Shown: positions 1 to 5,782, numbered from the stretch's first letter. The stretch is 8,398 nt of DNA from an uncultured Clostridium sp. (GCA_900554815.1 USIO01000040.1:1-8398), one strand, 5' to 3'. A program made the numbers and translations. Notes: a model not told the origin generated them from the letters alone.

Positions 1-2
1 CT

Positions 3-86
3 AAAAATAATAACATAGAAAACATGCCAAAGAAGATTCCTAAAAAAACTACAAAAAAGAGGAAAAGAAGTTTTGATAATTTCTAA
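3..86 (+). CDS. Possible 3' end of a rightward gene, lysine-rich tail (doubtful)
   Basis: An open frame enters from the left edge and stops at TAA 84-86. It encodes 27 residues with a very basic end (clusters such as PKKIPKKTTKKRKR). A basic tail would suit a nucleic-acid-binding or membrane-associated protein, but no domain is visible. The opposite strand of the same bases reads as a hydrophobic helix (FLGIFFGMFSMLLF) starting only at an internal ATG (25-23), so a leftward membrane-protein start cannot be excluded. A strong promoter overlaps the last codons, which fits a gene end but proves nothing. Sequence to the left is needed to decide. Confidence 0.22.
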   Translation, partial: KNNNIENMPKKIPKKTTKKRKRSFDNF

Positions 87-100
87 AAATATGATATAAT
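73..100 (+). promoter_or_regulatory. Strong extended -10 promoter upstream of the membrane XRE gene
   Basis: The -35 element is TTGATA (73-78), the spacer is 16 bp, and the -10 element is TATAAT (95-100) preceded by TG one base upstream, giving TGATATAAT. The predicted transcript starts near 107 and leaves a leader of about 135 nt before the ATG at 242. A second TATAAT at 201-206 lacks a good -35 and would be a weaker, closer alternative. Confidence 0.6.
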
Positions 101-241
101 CATACTGAATAATAGTAATTTGTATTTATAGTTAAAAAATGTATAAAGCAGACAAGTTATTAAAAAAATAAAGAATTCGCTGTTTGTGGGGTGTTAATTT
201 TATAATAAAAATAGTATGATTTTTGTGAGGAGGAGATAAAA

Positions 242-1399
242 ATGGATTTAGATAAAATAGGAAAATTTATCGCTTTGAATCGCAAAAATAAAGGATTAAC
301 GCAGGAACAATTAGCCGAAAAATTAGGAGTAACAAATAAAACTGTTTCAAGATGGGAAACTGGAAAGTATATGCCTGATTTATCTTTATTAAAACCATTA
401 AGTGAGGAATTAGGCATAACATTAAATGAATTATTATCTGGTGAAAAAATAGAAGAACAAAAAATAGTTGAAAATATGGAGAAAAATATAATAAATACAA
501 TAGATTATTCGAACAAAAAAGTTGAAAATGAGCATAAAAAAATATCTATTATATTGATGATTCTAGGTGCAATTATAAGTATTTCAGCATTAACTATTTT
601 TGACAAAGAAAGTAGTTGGTGTTCTATATATTCTATTATAGGTATTATTATATTTGTAATGGGATTAGTAAGAGAGTTAAAAAAGTTTAAGAAAATACAA
701 AAAGTAGTTATTGGAGTTGTCTTATTTATAGGAATATTTGGAATATTCTATATAGCTGATTATTTTGGGGTAAAAACAAATAATAGACCACCAATTTATA
801 ACTATAAAATAGAAACAACATTTAGAGAAACAAAAGAAATTGCCTATTATAGTTTGTTCTATAATGTATATAGAATTAATGCAGATACAACAAACGAATA
901 TTATGTTATTGATGAGAAAAAAGAATATAATTTTGATACTATGCCAATTACACCATTTAATAGAAATAAAAGCGGTATAGATAATATTTTAAAATATCAA
1001 AACAAATATGTTGGAGATAATAGTAATACTGGAAACTTAATAAGTAATTTGCCACTTTCTGAATATGGATATGTGTTTGAAATAGACTCAAATAACTTAG
1101 GTTTAACGATAGATTATCATATTACAGATTGGTATATAAATGATGAAATGTATGTAGAAAGAGCATTGGTATATAATTCTGTTGCATTATTTTCTTTAAT
1201 AGATAATTTACAATATGTAACCTATAATTTTACAGGAAATAGTTACACAATTAAAAGAGAAAAAGTTCAAGAACTATATCCTAATTATAGCAATATAAAT
1301 GAAAATGGCATAAATAAAGATAACTTTAATATTTATTTAGAGAATAAAATGAATGATGATGTATTTATAAAGGACATATTTAATAAACTTTTTGTATAA
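242..1399 (+). CDS. Membrane-anchored XRE-family regulator with external DUF4825-like domain
   Basis: This is a one-component regulator of 385 residues. Residues 6-64 form a Cro/C1-type helix-turn-helix; QEQLAEKLGVTNKTVSRWE is the recognition region, and PDLSLLKPLSEELGITLNELL follows as in clostridial XRE proteins. Three hydrophobic segments at about 101-121, 126-143 and 154-174 place the N-terminal DNA-binding domain in the cytoplasm and residues 175-385 outside. The outer part contains YVGDNSNTGNLISNLPLSEYG (about 257-276) and NNLGLTIDYHI, which I match from memory to DUF4825. It could sense an external or cell-wall signal; that is inference. The start is firm: AGGAGG at 228-233 lies 8 nt before the ATG. 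The strong promoter at 73-100 precedes it, and a small gene in the same direction starts 40 nt after the stop. Its target genes are unknown. Confidence 0.9.
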   Translation: MDLDKIGKFIALNRKNKGLTQEQLAEKLGVTNKTVSRWETGKYMPDLSLLKPLSEELGITLNELLSGEKIEEQKIVENMEKNIINTIDYSNKKVENEHKKISIILMILGAIISISALTIFDKESSWCSIYSIIGIIIFVMGLVRELKKFKKIQKVVIGVVLFIGIFGIFYIADYFGVKTNNRPPIYNYKIETTFRETKEIAYYSLFYNVYRINADTTNEYYVIDEKKEYNFDTMPITPFNRNKSGIDNILKYQNKYVGDNSNTGNLISNLPLSEYGYVFEIDSNNLGLTIDYHITDWYINDEMYVERALVYNSVALFSLIDNLQYVTYNFTGNSYTIKREKVQELYPNYSNINENGINKDNFNIYLENKMNDDVFIKDIFNKLFV

Positions 1400-1439
1400 A
1401 TTACAATTTTAGCTTATGATAAAAATAGGAAGTGATAAT

Positions 1440-1745
1440 ATGGTATTAACATATAATTATCAAGATTTGCAAAATATAAAAGAAAAAATGAAAAAAGAAA
1501 ATGTAAAAAGTGATGAAGATATATACTTTGCAATAAGTGCTTGTAAAGACACTCTAAATTTTATGTTCAAAAACAAATTGGCCAAGGATTTAACAAAGGA
1601 AGATTTACAACAAGAATTACAAGATTTTGCAAGTGATTTATTACAAAATACAGAGAAATCATATAATGAATTAGAAAATTTATATAAATCAAAAATAACA
1701 AAAAATTATGTTATAAATTCAAATGATATAAAGCTAAAAAAATAA
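1440..1745 (+). CDS. Small helical hypothetical protein, first gene of a two-gene pair
   Basis: I do not recognise this 101-residue protein. It is lysine- and glutamate-rich, without membrane segments or cysteine pairs, and looks mostly helical: heptad-like stretches occur around KLAKDLTKEDLQQELQDFASD and KSYNELENLYKSK. The start is set at ATG 1440, because AGGAAGTG at 1427-1434 sits correctly before it; an in-frame ATG at 1416 has no ribosome site. Only 14 nt separate its stop from the next gene, which has its own GGAGG, so the two are surely co-transcribed. A small helical protein just upstream of a possible enzyme could be a partner, inhibitor or antitoxin, but nothing in the sequence proves it. 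Confidence 0.75.
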   Translation: MVLTYNYQDLQNIKEKMKKENVKSDEDIYFAISACKDTLNFMFKNKLAKDLTKEDLQQELQDFASDLLQNTEKSYNELENLYKSKITKNYVINSNDIKLKK

Positions 1746-1759
1746 TCGGAGGAACAAAT

Positions 1760-2197
1760 ATGCAATATATTCATTATGGGGATGACAATTTTGATATTAA
1801 TAAATTCATTCCAATATCAAATAGATCAGAAGCAACAAAGCCTTTTGGTGGCTTTTGGGGTAGTAGGAAAAATGCTGATTTTGGTTGGAAAGAATGGTGT
1901 ACCGAAATTGATTTAAAATCCAAAGATTTAACAAAAAAAATCCAATTTTCTTTGTCAAATGGTGCAAAAATACTTGTTATTAACAATATAAAACTTCTTG
2001 ACAAATTACCACAAAATGAAGAAAATCATATAGTAAACAAACTATTTGTAACACTAGATTTTGAAAAATTATCAAAACAATATGACGCAATAGAGGTTTT
2101 AATAAGTGAAGATGAGCGATTATATGAATTATTATATGGTTGGGACTGTGATAGCATATTAGTAATGAATCCTAATGTTATAATTACAGAGAATTAA
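1760..2197 (+). CDS. Conserved-looking hypothetical protein, possible ADP-ribosyltransferase-like fold
   Basis: The protein has 145 residues and no signal peptide or membrane segment. Clusters that look like family signatures are HYGDDNFD (5-12), KPFGGFWGS (27-35), FGWKEWC (41-47), YDAIEVLIS (108-116) and LYGWDCDSILVMNPNVI (125-141). I recall unnamed clostridial proteins with the same HYG...GGxWAS...YGWDCDSIxIMNP pattern, but no assigned function. The order of an early H-Y-G, a central G-[FL]-W-x-S and a late D-S-I-x-x-x-N-P resembles minimal ADP-ribosyltransferase folds found in polyvalent and toxin proteins. This is an inference from motif order only, and no classic R-S-E triad is visible. 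The ribosome site GGAGG (1749-1753) precedes the ATG, and a hairpin terminator lies 6 nt after the stop. It is paired with the small gene just upstream. Confidence 0.82.
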   Translation: MQYIHYGDDNFDINKFIPISNRSEATKPFGGFWGSRKNADFGWKEWCTEIDLKSKDLTKKIQFSLSNGAKILVINNIKLLDKLPQNEENHIVNKLFVTLDFEKLSKQYDAIEVLISEDERLYELLYGWDCDSILVMNPNVIITEN

Positions 2198-2203
2198 GAT
2201 ATG

Positions 2204-2231
2204 GCATTTACCAAAAGGTAGGTGCTTTTTT
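2204..2231 (+). terminator. Rho-independent terminator after the 1760-2197 gene
   Basis: A 9-bp stem (GCATTTACC 2204-2212 with GGTAGGTGC 2217-2225, two G-U pairs) has an AAAA loop and is followed by six T. It lies between two co-oriented genes, and the next ribosome site begins only 5 nt after the T-run. It therefore either ends the upstream unit or attenuates read-through into the S1-like gene. No clear promoter lies between it and 2248. Confidence 0.75.
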
Positions 2232-2247
2232 AATTGGAGGTGAAAAA

Positions 2248-3042
2248 TTGGAGGACCTAACATTAAAAGAAATATTAAGAAGTAAAGAAGAAAAAAGAAT
2301 TTTAACTGGTAAAATTATTGGTATAGAAGATGAATATTATAAGTTAAAAGGAGAAAATATAACTTGTGCAATAGTTTGGTATGGAGATATAAAAGTATTA
2401 ATTCCAAGTACCCATTTAGGAATATCAAAAGTAAATAAATCACTAATTAGAGGTATGCTTGGTGCAACAATAGATTTCATAGTTATAGAATATGATAGAA
2501 CAAGTAATATAGCAATAGCAAGTAGAAAAGATGCTATGGAATTAAGATCTCAAATAGAATTACCTAAATTAAAAATAAATGATACTATAAAAGTAAGAAT
2601 CATAGCTGTTGGCGTTAAACATATTATTGTAGATTTATATGGAAAAGAAGTGATTATAAAAGCTGAAAATTTACAACATACATATATTGTGAATTGTAAA
2701 GATTATTATTCTGTAGGTGAGAATTTAAAAGTTAGAATTAAAGCAATTGATATTAGCAAAGGAATATTTGTATTATCCGCAAAAGATTTTCTTGAAAATC
2801 CTTTTAGAAACATAAGAAAATATATTACTGAAAGTGGAGAATATACAGGAAAAGTAATAGCATTTCCAAAAAAAAATAGTGGAATAATAGTACAACTTGA
2901 TAATTCAAAGGTTAGTGTTCTTGCAAGAGTACCTCCTCGCTTTAATAGTTATCCACATTTTAAGGATAATGTGTTAATAAAAATCACAGAAATAAAAGAG
3001 GATAGGAAGTTAATTTATGGTTATCTTATGCGAATAATTTAA
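2248..3042 (+). CDS. S1-like RNA-binding protein with three OB folds
   Basis: This cytoplasmic protein of 264 residues appears to be built of three S1/OB-type beta-barrels. Repeat 1 covers about 18-96 (TGKIIGIEDEYYKLKG, then GATIDFIVIEYDR and SRKDAME). Repeat 2 covers about 108-185 (INDTIKVRIIAVGVKHIIVDL, then VGENLKVRIKAID and FVLSAKDF). Repeat 3 covers about 197-264 (GEYTGKVIAFPKKNSGIIVQL, then FKDNVLIKITEIKEDRK). Each repeat follows the G-x-V/I-x-x-I opening and the K-x-x-I-x-x-I/Y-D close of ribosomal protein S1 domains, so single-stranded RNA binding is expected. It is far shorter than housekeeping S1 and looks like the accessory S1-like proteins of Firmicute mobile elements. Translation begins at TTG 2248, with GGAGGTG at 2236-2242 ideally placed. 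A winged-helix-like gene follows within about 10-18 nt and is probably co-transcribed. Confidence 0.88.
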   Translation: MEDLTLKEILRSKEEKRILTGKIIGIEDEYYKLKGENITCAIVWYGDIKVLIPSTHLGISKVNKSLIRGMLGATIDFIVIEYDRTSNIAIASRKDAMELRSQIELPKLKINDTIKVRIIAVGVKHIIVDLYGKEVIIKAENLQHTYIVNCKDYYSVGENLKVRIKAIDISKGIFVLSAKDFLENPFRNIRKYITESGEYTGKVIAFPKKNSGIIVQLDNSKVSVLARVPPRFNSYPHFKDNVLIKITEIKEDRKLIYGYLMRII

Positions 3043-3051
3043 TAAAAGAAG

Positions 3052-3564
3052 GTGATTAAAATAAAAGAAAAAGATGAAAAGATAATTAATTTTTTGCAGG
3101 ATTTTGGTTCTGCTAAATTAGAACACTTACAAAGATTATTTGACGAATATAACAATAATTTTAAAAACATATTATCAAGTAATGTAATTAGTAAAAAAGG
3201 TAATATATTTGTTCATAACACACAGAAAATAGATGAAAATATGTTAGTTGCATTAGATATTTTGTGCAGATATAAAGGAAGATTTGTAACATTCCATAGA
3301 GGCAATTTTCCAATTTATATAACATTTTTAACAAAAGATAATTTACTATATCATATCATTGTGGCTGATGAAGGCAATAAAAATGGAATTATAAAATTAG
3401 TTAACTCTCCCCTATACCTCCCTAAAGCTGATAGATTAATTTTAGCTTTTCCTGATAGGGAAGATGTAGAGAAAATAACTACTGATATACCATTTTTGTA
3501 TTGTACTTATCCAGACTTAGATGTAGTTAATGATGAAATAACAGAAGATGAAGAAATTTGTTGA
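3052..3564 (+). CDS. Winged-helix protein, DUF5697-like (possible non-standard start)
   Basis: The product is about 170 residues and cytoplasmic. The N-terminal 60 residues (EKIINFLQDFGSAKLEHLQRL, then FKNILSSNVISKKGNIFV) look like a winged helix. The rest (MLVALDILCRYKGRFVTFHRG, FPIYITFLTK, then LYHIIVADEGNK and ADRLILAFPD) resembles the DUF5697 / replication-relaxation type of mobile-element protein; the family match is from memory. It follows the S1-like gene closely and ends before a strong terminator, so the two form one unit. The start is unusual. The first usable codon is GTG 3052, but it lies inside the only ribosome-site-like string (AAGGTGA 3049-3055). The codon at normal spacing from that site is ATA 3061-3063, in the same frame. 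A GTG start gives 170 residues, an ATA start 167. The C-terminus is acidic (NDEITEDEEIC). Confidence 0.8.
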   Translation: MIKIKEKDEKIINFLQDFGSAKLEHLQRLFDEYNNNFKNILSSNVISKKGNIFVHNTQKIDENMLVALDILCRYKGRFVTFHRGNFPIYITFLTKDNLLYHIIVADEGNKNGIIKLVNSPLYLPKADRLILAFPDREDVEKITTDIPFLYCTYPDLDVVNDEITEDEEIC

Positions 3565-3640
3565 ATTTTAGGCTGTTTTGTGGTATAAATAGCTTATATA
3601 TAAATGGATTCATATATTTATATATTTACTAAATCTTTTA

Positions 3641-3669
3641 GCAGATGCAGCAATGTGTCTGCTTTTTTT
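3641..3669 (+). terminator. Rho-independent terminator ending the left rightward block
   Basis: A 9-bp stem (GCAGATGCA 3641-3649 with TGTGTCTGC 3654-3662, two G-U pairs) is closed by a stable GCAA tetraloop and followed by seven T. It lies 77 nt after the stop of the DUF5697-like gene and faces the leftward operon. Confidence 0.85.
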
Positions 3670-3673
3670 ACGC

Positions 3674-3714
3674 AAAAAAAATCATAAATTCCCATTTAAG
3701 AAAATTTATGATTT
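3674..3714 (-). terminator. Probable terminator of the leftward pseudo-receiver operon
   Basis: A perfect 12-bp inverted repeat (AAATCATAAATT 3679-3690, AATTTATGATTT 3703-3714) has a 12-nt loop. Read leftward, the stem runs into seven or more T (complement of A 3674-3680). The stem has only one G-C pair, so it is weak on its own, but its place 84 nt past the last leftward stop and next to the rightward terminator suits convergent termination. Confidence 0.5.
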
Positions 3715-3797
3715 ACATTATTTAATGATATATATATCCAAATATTATATTTATTGTTTCATATAAGGTACATTTTTTGGTATTTACTGATATATAA

Positions 3798-4145
3798 TTA
3801 TTTTTGCTTTTTTAATATCTTTTTGTATTTTTTTATAAGATTTTGAATTGGTTTCAACTCAAACTTAAAACAAAATTTTTCTCTATCTCTTTCCGATACT
3901 CGATTATAATATTCTGCATTTTTTCTTGTTATGTACCACATTATCTTATTCTCTGTTATTTGGTTTACCATCAAACAACAATAATCATAAATATTTTCAG
4001 AAAGAAATTCTAATTCTAATAGTGTAATTTCACTACAAAAATCAAGTATGTCTGACTTTATCATAGTTAAAATTTCTCTTTTGTTATTTGTATTTATTAT
4101 ATTTTCAAAAATTTTGAAAATATCTTCTTCTACTAATATTTCCAA
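3798..4145 (-). CDS. Hypothetical protein, third gene of the pseudo-receiver operon
   Basis: I do not recognise this 115-residue protein. It is soluble and probably all-helical: an acidic N-terminal half (EILVEEDIFKIFENI, then LDFCSEITLLELEFLSENIYD), a Cys-Cys pair (residues 56-57), and a strongly basic end (NLIKKYKKILKKQK) that could touch nucleic acid or membrane lipid. The likely start is TTG 4145, 6 nt after the stop of the preceding gene; AAAGGA, ending in that gene's last codons, serves as ribosome site. The nearest in-frame ATG (28th codon) has no such site. The close spacing implies translational coupling. The distal operon position suggests it works with the membrane pseudo-receiver protein, but no function can be assigned. 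Confidence 0.7.
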   Translation of the reverse strand: MEILVEEDIFKIFENIINTNNKREILTMIKSDILDFCSEITLLELEFLSENIYDYCCLMVNQITENKIMWYITRKNAEYYNRVSERDREKFCFKFELKPIQNLIKKYKKILKKQK

Positions 4146-4151
4146 TATACT

Positions 4152-4517
4152 CTATCCTTTCTTTAATTCTTCTTTTTCAAATGCTATAAATCTATCAGAA
4201 AATTCTTTTAGGTTAGAGCATTCTTTTCTTATCCTTTTTAGTGCCTTTTTTATTCTATTAAATGTAAGTTTATCTATTTTATTACTTTTGTATTGTTTAT
4301 AATAGTAATTATATCTTGAATTGTAATATTTATTCTTTTCCACCTTATTTGTATCTAGTGGCTTTTTTGATTTAGTATCTTTTACAAAAATAGATATAAC
4401 TTTTGATCCGTCTTCTAAAATTTTATCAATATATTCATGCAAAGAATAGTCAGAACATCCTGTATTAAATGTTTCTCCGTTTATTTCATAAATTATCTTA
4501 AATGTTCTATGTATCAT
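4152..4517 (-). CDS. Hypothetical basic, tyrosine-rich protein, second gene of the pseudo-receiver operon
   Basis: This 121-residue protein matches no family I know. The first 50 residues look like a small alpha/beta fold (RTFKIIYEINGETFNTG, then DGSKVISIFVKDTKS). The middle is rich in Tyr, Asn and Lys (KYYNSRYNYYYKQYKSNK, about 63-80), and the end is a charged helical stretch (FNRIKKALKRIRKECSNLKEF). It has no membrane segment. The ATG at 4517 overlaps the end of the upstream gene by 11 nt and is preceded by GGGAGGAG inside that gene, so expression is coupled. The YDCY-free, Tyr/Lys-rich middle is unusual and may be an unstructured or nucleic-acid-binding segment; that is inference. Confidence 0.75.
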   Translation of the reverse strand: MIHRTFKIIYEINGETFNTGCSDYSLHEYIDKILEDGSKVISIFVKDTKSKKPLDTNKVEKNKYYNSRYNYYYKQYKSNKIDKLTFNRIKKALKRIRKECSNLKEFSDRFIAFEKEELKKG

Positions 4518-5136
4518 TTTCTCCTCCCAATGGTAATAGTTTTTTTAGTATAGGCAATACCTTAGCTTGTGTTATTGGTTTTTCAATATAGTCATCAAAG
4601 CCTACCTCATTTACAAAATGATATTTAGCATTTTTTGTAACGGTATGTATAACAACAGGTGTGCAAAAGCCTTCAATTTCTTTTAATTTTGCTAAACATT
4701 CTTGACCTGTTCCATCTCTGTATATGTTATTGCTAAATATTATGTCATATTTTTCATTATTTTTTATTCTTTTTACTACTTCGGCACTACTAAGAGAAAC
4801 AGTAACCTCAAATCCAAGACTCTCTAAAACTTTTTTTGTAATATCATAAGAATATGTTAGATAGTCGCCTATTAGTGCTTTTTTTCCTTTATATATAGGG
4901 TTATATTTTATTTTATCCAATGGTTCAATGTCGTTTATCTTAGATACTTCATAATTTATATCTACGACATCTTTCATTTTCTCATATTCATTTCTGTAAT
5001 AAGTATAATCATCTCTAATAGATGAAAGCTCTCTATTTTTCTTAGTTATTTCCATGTCATATTTTCTTTTTTGCTCTATGAGTAAGCAAATCATAATAAG
5101 AATAATAAAAGCTAATGCGACAGTCATATAGTACAT
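4507..5136 (-). CDS. Membrane-anchored protein with degenerate response-regulator receiver domain
   Basis: The product has 209 residues. Residues 4-20 form one N-terminal membrane helix, 21-60 a charged, probably coiled-coil stretch, and about 85-203 a CheY-like receiver domain facing the cytoplasm. The receiver fold is clear from KKALIGDYLTYSYDITKKVL, YDIIFSN, TPVVIHT and GFDDYIEKPI. Key sites are altered: the phosphoacceptor Asp is Asn136 (YDIIFSN where families have YDLILMD), the following M-P-x-M-D-G is Y-R-D-G-T-G, and only one residue of the acidic pair remains (Asp91, then Tyr92). The conserved Thr (165) and Lys (186) are kept. It probably cannot be phosphorylated normally and may be a phosphorylation-independent scaffold or decoy. 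There is no DNA-binding output domain. The start is ATG 5136, 7 nt after GGAGG (5148-5144); an in-frame TTG at 5154 precedes that site. It is first in a three-gene operon. The receiver resembles those of hybrid histidine kinases. Confidence 0.87.
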   Translation of the reverse strand: MYYMTVALAFIILIMICLLIEQKRKYDMEITKKNRELSSIRDDYTYYRNEYEKMKDVVDINYEVSKINDIEPLDKIKYNPIYKGKKALIGDYLTYSYDITKKVLESLGFEVTVSLSSAEVVKRIKNNEKYDIIFSNNIYRDGTGQECLAKLKEIEGFCTPVVIHTVTKNAKYHFVNEVGFDDYIEKPITQAKVLPILKKLLPLGGENDT

Positions 5137-5181
5137 TTCTTCACCTCCATTCAAATAAAATTTTTAGATATAGTTATAAAG

Positions 5182-5225
5182 TCGATTTTTTTTGCTATTT
5201 TATATCTATTACCTCGATTTTTTTG
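5182..5225. repeat. Short direct repeats in the leader of the leftward operon
   Basis: TCGA followed by eight T and G (5182-5194) recurs as TCGA plus seven T and G (5214-5225), 32 bp apart. ATATAGTTA likewise occurs at 5168-5176 and 5243-5251, 75 bp apart. They lie in the presumed 5' leader of the leftward operon. In this AT-rich DNA short repeats can be chance, but the TCGA blocks hold two of the few G/C bases nearby and could be protein-binding sites. Confidence 0.35.
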
Positions 5226-5252
5226 TTAAATTATCCATATTCATATAGTTAC

Positions 5253-5283
5253 TATCTCTAATTTTACCACTAAATTAGAGATA
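5253..5283. promoter_or_regulatory. 31-bp perfect interrupted palindrome, probable XRE operator
   Basis: The arms TATCTCTAATTT (5253-5264) and AAATTAGAGATA (5272-5283) are exact inverse complements over 12 bp, separated by TACCACT. The site lies between the divergent XRE gene (5339) and the leftward operon (5136). It contains the -10 and most of the spacer of a leftward promoter, as a repressor site would. No T-run follows on either side, so it is not a terminator. The likeliest ligand is a dimer of the XRE protein encoded at 5339. Confidence 0.7.
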
Positions 5284-5290
5284 ATGTCTA
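5261..5290 (-). promoter_or_regulatory. Leftward promoter of the pseudo-receiver operon
   Basis: Read leftward: TAGACA (5290-5285, five of six consensus bases), an 18-bp spacer, and an extended -10 of TGG then TAAAAT (5266-5261). Transcription would start near 5254, with a leader of about 118 nt before ATG 5136. The palindrome covers the -10 and spacer, giving a simple occlusion mechanism. A weaker alternative is TTAACA (5229-5224) with TATAAA (5204-5199), whose 19-bp spacing is poor. Confidence 0.55.
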
Positions 5291-5338
5291 TTTCATTTTT
5301 AACTAAAATTTTATTATACTATTAACTGGGGTGAGCTA

Positions 5339-5653
5339 ATGGCAAACTTGGATAATAGTACAATTATAGGTCGCAATATTAAAAATATCAGAAAAGACCT
5401 AGATTTAACACAAGAAGATTTTGCAGAACAATTAAATATCAATGCACAATTTTTATCACAAATCGAAACTGGAAAAGCAGGTATCAGTTTAGATAACGCA
5501 ATAAATATATGTAATACTGCAAAATGTTCTTCCACAAAATTGTTCAAAGACCTTATTGAGTCCCCTGATATTATTGACAAATACGAACTATTAACAGATA
5601 GGGATAAATCTGTTATAAACAAAATGATTAGTGTTTTATTAAGTACAAAATAA
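5339..5653 (+). CDS. Small XRE-family repressor
   Basis: This 104-residue cytoplasmic DNA-binding protein has a Cro/C1 helix-turn-helix at residues 10-66 (IGRNIKNIRKDLDLTQEDFA, then NINAQFLSQIETGKAGISLD). A short helical tail (DKYELLTDRDKSVINKMISV) probably dimerises, as in repressors of integrative elements. ATG 5339 is preceded by GGGGTGA (5328-5334). A -10-like TATACT at 5315-5320 has a poor -35 and would leave only about a dozen bases of leader, so expression may be weak or activator-dependent. The gene diverges from the pseudo-receiver operon across the palindrome at 5253-5283, which is the natural candidate operator for this protein. It is followed at once by its own terminator and is therefore probably monocistronic. 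Confidence 0.9.
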   Translation: MANLDNSTIIGRNIKNIRKDLDLTQEDFAEQLNINAQFLSQIETGKAGISLDNAINICNTAKCSSTKLFKDLIESPDIIDKYELLTDRDKSVINKMISVLLSTK

Positions 5654-5663
5654 ATATTTTATG

Positions 5664-5701
5664 GCTAACATTATATTTGGGGGTATATTGTTAGCTTTTT
5701 T
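5664..5701 (+). terminator. Rho-independent terminator after the XRE repressor gene
   Basis: GCTAACA (5664-5670) pairs with TGTTAGC (5689-5695). Inner TATA/TATA pairing past one mismatch closes the stem around a G-rich loop, and six T follow. It starts 10 nt after the stop codon. Confidence 0.8.
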
Positions 5702-5782
5702 ATTTTTATAAAACATTTTTCATTTATTTTTAGTTCTTTTTCTAACTTCTCTCATAATTATTTGAAAAATGGATAAAATAAT

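Noticed and set aside
139..171. Ten-codon frame starting ATG TAT AAA in the 242 leader
   Set aside because: It has no ribosome site, so there is no support for a regulatory leader peptide.
160..500. Two leftward open frames (160-417 and 267-500) opposite the start of the 242 gene
   Set aside because: They are antisense to a clear helix-turn-helix coding region, are rich in Phe/Ile/Leu/Ser as expected of reversed AT-rich code, and lack ribosome sites.
1392..1420. TTGTAT-N17-TATGAT promoter before the 1440 gene
   Set aside because: The -35 matches only three consensus bases, and a start there would fall on the ribosome site; read-through from the 242 gene is as likely.
1774..2004. Leftward open frame opposite the 1760-2197 gene
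   Set aside because: It mirrors the motif-bearing protein and has no family likeness or ribosome site.
3562..3591. Read-through of TGA 3562-3564 as Trp, adding nine residues
   Set aside because: Trp is encoded by TGG throughout the window, and nothing else suggests a code with TGA as Trp.
3597..3624. TATATAAAT / ATTTATATA inverted repeat after the DUF5697-like gene
   Set aside because: It is entirely A/T and has no T-run; the strong terminator 17 nt later explains the end of the unit, so this is probably base composition.
4048..4302. Rightward hydrophobic open frame across the leftward operon
   Set aside because: It spans the junction of two well-supported leftward genes and is the complement of Lys/Asn/Glu-rich code.
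5314..5622. Leftward open frame opposite the XRE repressor
   Set aside because: It is the complement of a clear helix-turn-helix domain, with no signal of its own.
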